Shown here one piece after another: positions 61,790 through 64,000 of a stretch of 64,000 bases of DNA. The position numbers and the translations under genes are program-made. Under the pieces are notes generated by a model. That model searched no databases. It was not told the DNA's origin and saw only the letters and a program-made list of their open reading frames with translations. The DNA is from Acidimicrobiales bacterium. Its GTDB lineage: Bacteria; Actinomycetota; Acidimicrobiia; Acidimicrobiales; SHLQ01. Positions within the stretch are counted from its first letter, which is position 1. The number at the start of each line of letters is the position of its first letter. The stretch covers positions 62,001-126,000 of the forward strand of contig JAHDEJ010000012.1 of the NCBI GenBank assembly GCA_020628865.1, written 5' to 3'.

Positions 61790-63637
61790 ATGTTCGATCT
61801 TCCCGAACTCGATCAGTTCCCCACCGATTTCTCGGCCACCATGACCGACGCCCTCGCTTCGTGAGCCGACCAGATCCGCGAGCGGGCCGAAGGCCTCTCC
61901 GTCGACAACGACGACGAGCTCGCTGAGCTCGAAACCCTCGGCGGTCACCTGTCCGCCATCGAAACCGAACTCGCCGACCGCAAGGCCAAGGCCGAGGCCT
62001 CCGCCGAGCGCAAGGCCCGCGTCGCTGCCGCCTTCGAATCCAGCGAAGAGGAAGTCGCCGACGACGAGGCCGCCGACGACGCCGACGAGGAACTCTCCGA
62101 CGACGACGAAGCCGACGACGACGCCGACTTCAAGGGCAAGAAGAACAAGAAGAAGATGGCCGACGAGGACGCCGACGACGACAAGTCGGAGGCCTCCAAC
62201 GAGACCGACACCGTCGACGAAGACGTCGACACCGACGACGAGTCGCTCGGCGATCACGGCGACAAGGCCCACACGAGCCTCTCGGCCGCCCAGCGCGCCG
62301 CCCAGATGCAGGCCAATGCCCCCGGCGACCGCGACAACACCGGCAACGGTGGCGGTGCCGGCATCGACCACGTCAACTTCGTGGCCACCAACCAGATGCA
62401 GGGCTTCTCCGGTGGCGACATGCTCACCATCGACCAGCTCGCCGAAGGCCTCACCAAGACCCGCCTCGGCCTCTCCAAGATCAAGGCTGGCGGCGACGAC
62501 GTCGTGCTCGCCACGTCGACCATCGACGACGACTCGCTCCCGAGCCTCGGCGCCGACGAGTTCGCCAACTTCGAGACGCTGCTCAACCTGCAGCGTGAAG
62601 CCCAGGAAGCGCACAACGGCCCGACCGGCCTGATCGCATCCGGTGCGGTGTGTCTCCCCGAGACCACCGACTACAGCTTCTTCCGGCTCGCCAAGGCGCA
62701 CCGTCCGGTCGAAGCGAACCTGCCGCGTGTCTCTGCCCCGCAGGGTCAGATCCGCTACGTGGTCCCGCCGGACTGGGCGTACCTCTCCGGTGGCGTCAGC
62801 TCCCGCGACTGCGCTCAGGAAGCCGAGCCGTCGGCCACGTACCCGGACAAGGCCGTCATCGAGGTCACCTGCCCGGCGCTCGCCCAGTGCTGCGTGTCCT
62901 CGATCTCGAGGATCATCCAGTTCTCGAACCTCACCTACCGGGCATGGCCTGGTTTCACCCGCGAGGCGATCTACCAGCTCGGTGTTGCGTACACCGAGGC
63001 CAAGGAGATCATGTACCTCAACGACATCGATGCCGGCTCCACCGCGATCACCGGCATGGCTGCCGCCGACATCTTCTCGGCCCAGTCCGACATGGTGTCC
63101 CGGGTCCTCACCGCCGCGTACGGCTACCGCAAGCGCCATCGGATGAACATGGACGACCCGCTGACCTTCATGGTCAACGACGTCGTCCAGTACCTGAACG
63201 CGATCGACGCGTTCCGTGGTGGCGAGCGGCACTTCGGCCGTGACCCCGAAGGCGCTCTCCGTGCCGTCTTCGCGAAGCACCGGATCAACCTGGTGTTCTT
63301 CTACAACCTCCCGACCTCGGCCACCGTGGCCCAGGGTCAGGAGTCGGCACCTGGCGCCAACGACGGCATCTTCGGCCCGCAGGCCGCTGGTGCGCTCAAC
63401 GATCTCCCGACCGAGGTCGCTGGCTACCTGTTCGCACCGGGCACCTTCATCCGCCTCGACGGCGGAACCCTCGATCTCGGCATCGTCCGCGATTCGATCC
63501 TCAACACCAAGAACGACCTCCACATCTTTGCTGAGCAGTGGACCAAGGTCTGCAAGATCGGGTACGAGAGCGTCAAGCTCCCCATCGCTCAGTGCCCGCG
63601 TGGTGTCAAGGCCGGCGAAATCGTCCTCGCCTGCTAG
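61790..63637 (+). CDS. Major capsid protein with in-frame TGA near its N-terminus
   Basis: The HK97-fold major capsid protein. The shorter frame starts at 62156 (493 residues) but has no real ribosome binding site, while the same frame extends upstream with strong coding character to ATG 61790 behind AAAGGA. One TGA (61862-61864) interrupts it after MTDALAS; TGG there would give a smooth LASWADQIRERAE. The N-terminal 122 residues are acidic and coiled-coil, as in delta domains that act as scaffold. The body is rich in the expected strand pattern and includes FSGGDMLTIDQL and VFFYNLPTSATVA. Readthrough, reinitiation, a nonsense mutation or a sequencing error are all possible. Confidence 0.7.
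61862..61864 (+). other. In-frame TGA codon in the capsid gene
   Basis: TCG-TGA-GCC lies at codon 25 of the extended capsid frame. TGA is used as a normal stop throughout the rest of the window, so a global TGA-to-Trp code is unlikely. Confidence 0.8.
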
Positions 63638-63653
63638 CCGATCGGCGGCCGGT

Positions 63654-63699
63654 CGGGGGTCCTTCGGGGCCCCCGGTGGGTCCCAGCCTTCGGGCTGGG
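63654..63699 (+). terminator. Double hairpin terminator after the capsid gene
   Basis: GGGGGTCC-TTCG-GGGCCCCC is followed by CCCAGCC-TTCG-GGCTGGG, two stems with stable TTCG loops. No clear T-tract follows. Confidence 0.6.
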
Positions 63700-63810
63700 G
63701 TCTCGGCTCATCGGGGGTAGCAGGTGGTACTGCGTCCCAAGTCCCCGGCCGGCTCCGAACCCTCGTCCCTGCCCCTTCGATTCTCTCTTCCCTGACGCAC
63801 TGGAGCCGAA

Positions 63811-64000
63811 ATGCCCGCTGGTCCCGCTTTCCCAGTTGAAGCGCCACCCCTCATCCCGCGCAAGACCTCCCTGCTCCAGTCCCAGTTCAAGGCCGACTTC
63901 ACCAGCCCCGAGTGGCAGAACGCCGTCCAGTTCGTACCGAACCCGACGCACGACGCCCTCACCTACGCGATGCGCTGCGCGCCGAACGGCCCGGACAAAG
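63811..64000 (+). CDS. Start of a further structural-module protein (partial)
   Basis: An ATG 5 nt after TGGAG opens a frame of 63 codons to the window edge. It begins MPAGPAFPVEAPPLIPRKTS and continues with mixed polar sequence (QFKADFTSPEWQNAVQF). It lies right after the capsid gene, a position used for head-decoration or head-tail connector proteins, but no motif confirms either. Confidence 0.6.
   Translation, partial: MPAGPAFPVEAPPLIPRKTSLLQSQFKADFTSPEWQNAVQFVPNPTHDALTYAMRCAPNGPDK

Noticed and set aside
61682-63847. 720-codon minus-strand frame opposite the major capsid gene
   Set aside because: Same antisense effect; the plus-strand capsid gene explains the region and the minus frame has no recognisable domains.
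1-64000. TGA as a recoded Trp codon throughout
   Set aside because: Most genes end in TGA and many overlap the next start as ATGA or GTGA, so TGA is the main stop codon.
1-64000. tRNA genes
   Set aside because: No stretch with a convincing T-loop (GTTCGA-type) plus D-arm and acceptor pairing was seen, including in the gene-free regions.
1-64000. CRISPR arrays
   Set aside because: No regularly spaced identical repeats were seen; the repeated motifs found are promoter elements, ribosome binding sites or a single tandem duplication.

Overview
The window reads as a single GC-rich bacteriophage genome segment. Genes are short, tightly packed and almost all on the plus strand, with ATGA, GTGA or TGATG overlaps. 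A packaging and capsid module (small terminase, large terminase, portal, MuF-protease, major capsid) occupies the right half. An actinobacterial host is suggested by the GC content, by Shine-Dalgarno sequences that repeatedly take the form AGAAAGGACCA (complementary to a TCCTTTCT 16S 3' end), by an Ltp-type repeat protein, by an LAxTG cell-wall sorting signal and by Thr-rich extracellular linkers. The linkers recall Acidimicrobiia surface proteins, but the host genus cannot be fixed from the sequence. No integrase or tail gene lies in the window. The Ltp-like exclusion protein hints at a temperate or semi-temperate lifestyle.

Layout. 0-8.2 kb: DNA-binding and ParB-fold proteins, then a likely DNA cytosine hypermodification cluster (TET/JBP-like 2OG-Fe(II) dioxygenase, TET-associated-type glycosyltransferase, ThyX, C5-cytosine methyltransferase). 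8.2-18.3 kb: about 28 small, mostly unknown genes, including a RarA/MgsA C-terminal-like protein, an ASCH-domain protein, a PF10127-type nucleotidyltransferase and a P-loop-like protein. 18.3-18.8 kb: a structured non-coding region closed by a perfect 15-bp terminal stem. 18.8-21.2 kb: an Ltp-repeat membrane protein, a lipoprotein and an unknown protein. 21.2-22.45 kb: 1.3 kb without a convincing gene. 22.45-26.55 kb: a run of tiny genes driven by a distinctive promoter family that fires directly onto ATG (leaderless). 26.55-27.2 kb: a gene-free region with a perfect DnaA-box sequence, a possible origin. 28.8-31.85 kb: a divergent sugar module (ATP-grasp ligase, UDP-HexNAc 6-dehydrogenase-type enzyme, PIG-L/LmbE deacetylase). 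31.85-35.4 kb: small terminase and a large terminase whose P-loop is split by a class 3 intein. 35.4-35.7 kb: a second structured RNA candidate. 35.7-55.5 kb: mixed small genes, a third ParB-like protein, surface-anchored proteins, a DEDD exonuclease, an HNH endonuclease, a UvrD-like helicase and a short sRNA-like transcription unit. 55.6-64 kb: portal, MuF-protease fusion, a DPPY methyltransferase and a major capsid gene interrupted in frame by one TGA.

Two promoter families stand out. Family 1 has a -35 near TTGACA, an internal TGATAC-N7-GTATC dyad and a -10 near TATCGT, with 17-bp spacing; it precedes most operons from end to end. Family 2 is TTGCNN-N16-(C/T)ACGNN, typically 6-7 nt before ATG, and is concentrated at 22.4-26.1 kb. 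Together they suggest globally coordinated transcription with a separately timed cluster of very small proteins.

How the genes may work together: the methyltransferase would make 5-methylcytosine, the dioxygenase would oxidise it and the glycosyltransferase would decorate it, protecting phage DNA from host nucleases. The dehydrogenase/deacetylase/ATP-grasp trio could supply or tailor an unusual sugar for this or for the cell envelope. The Ltp-like, LAxTG-anchored and lysozyme-like membrane proteins would alter the host surface. These links are inferred from family knowledge and gene order, not shown directly.
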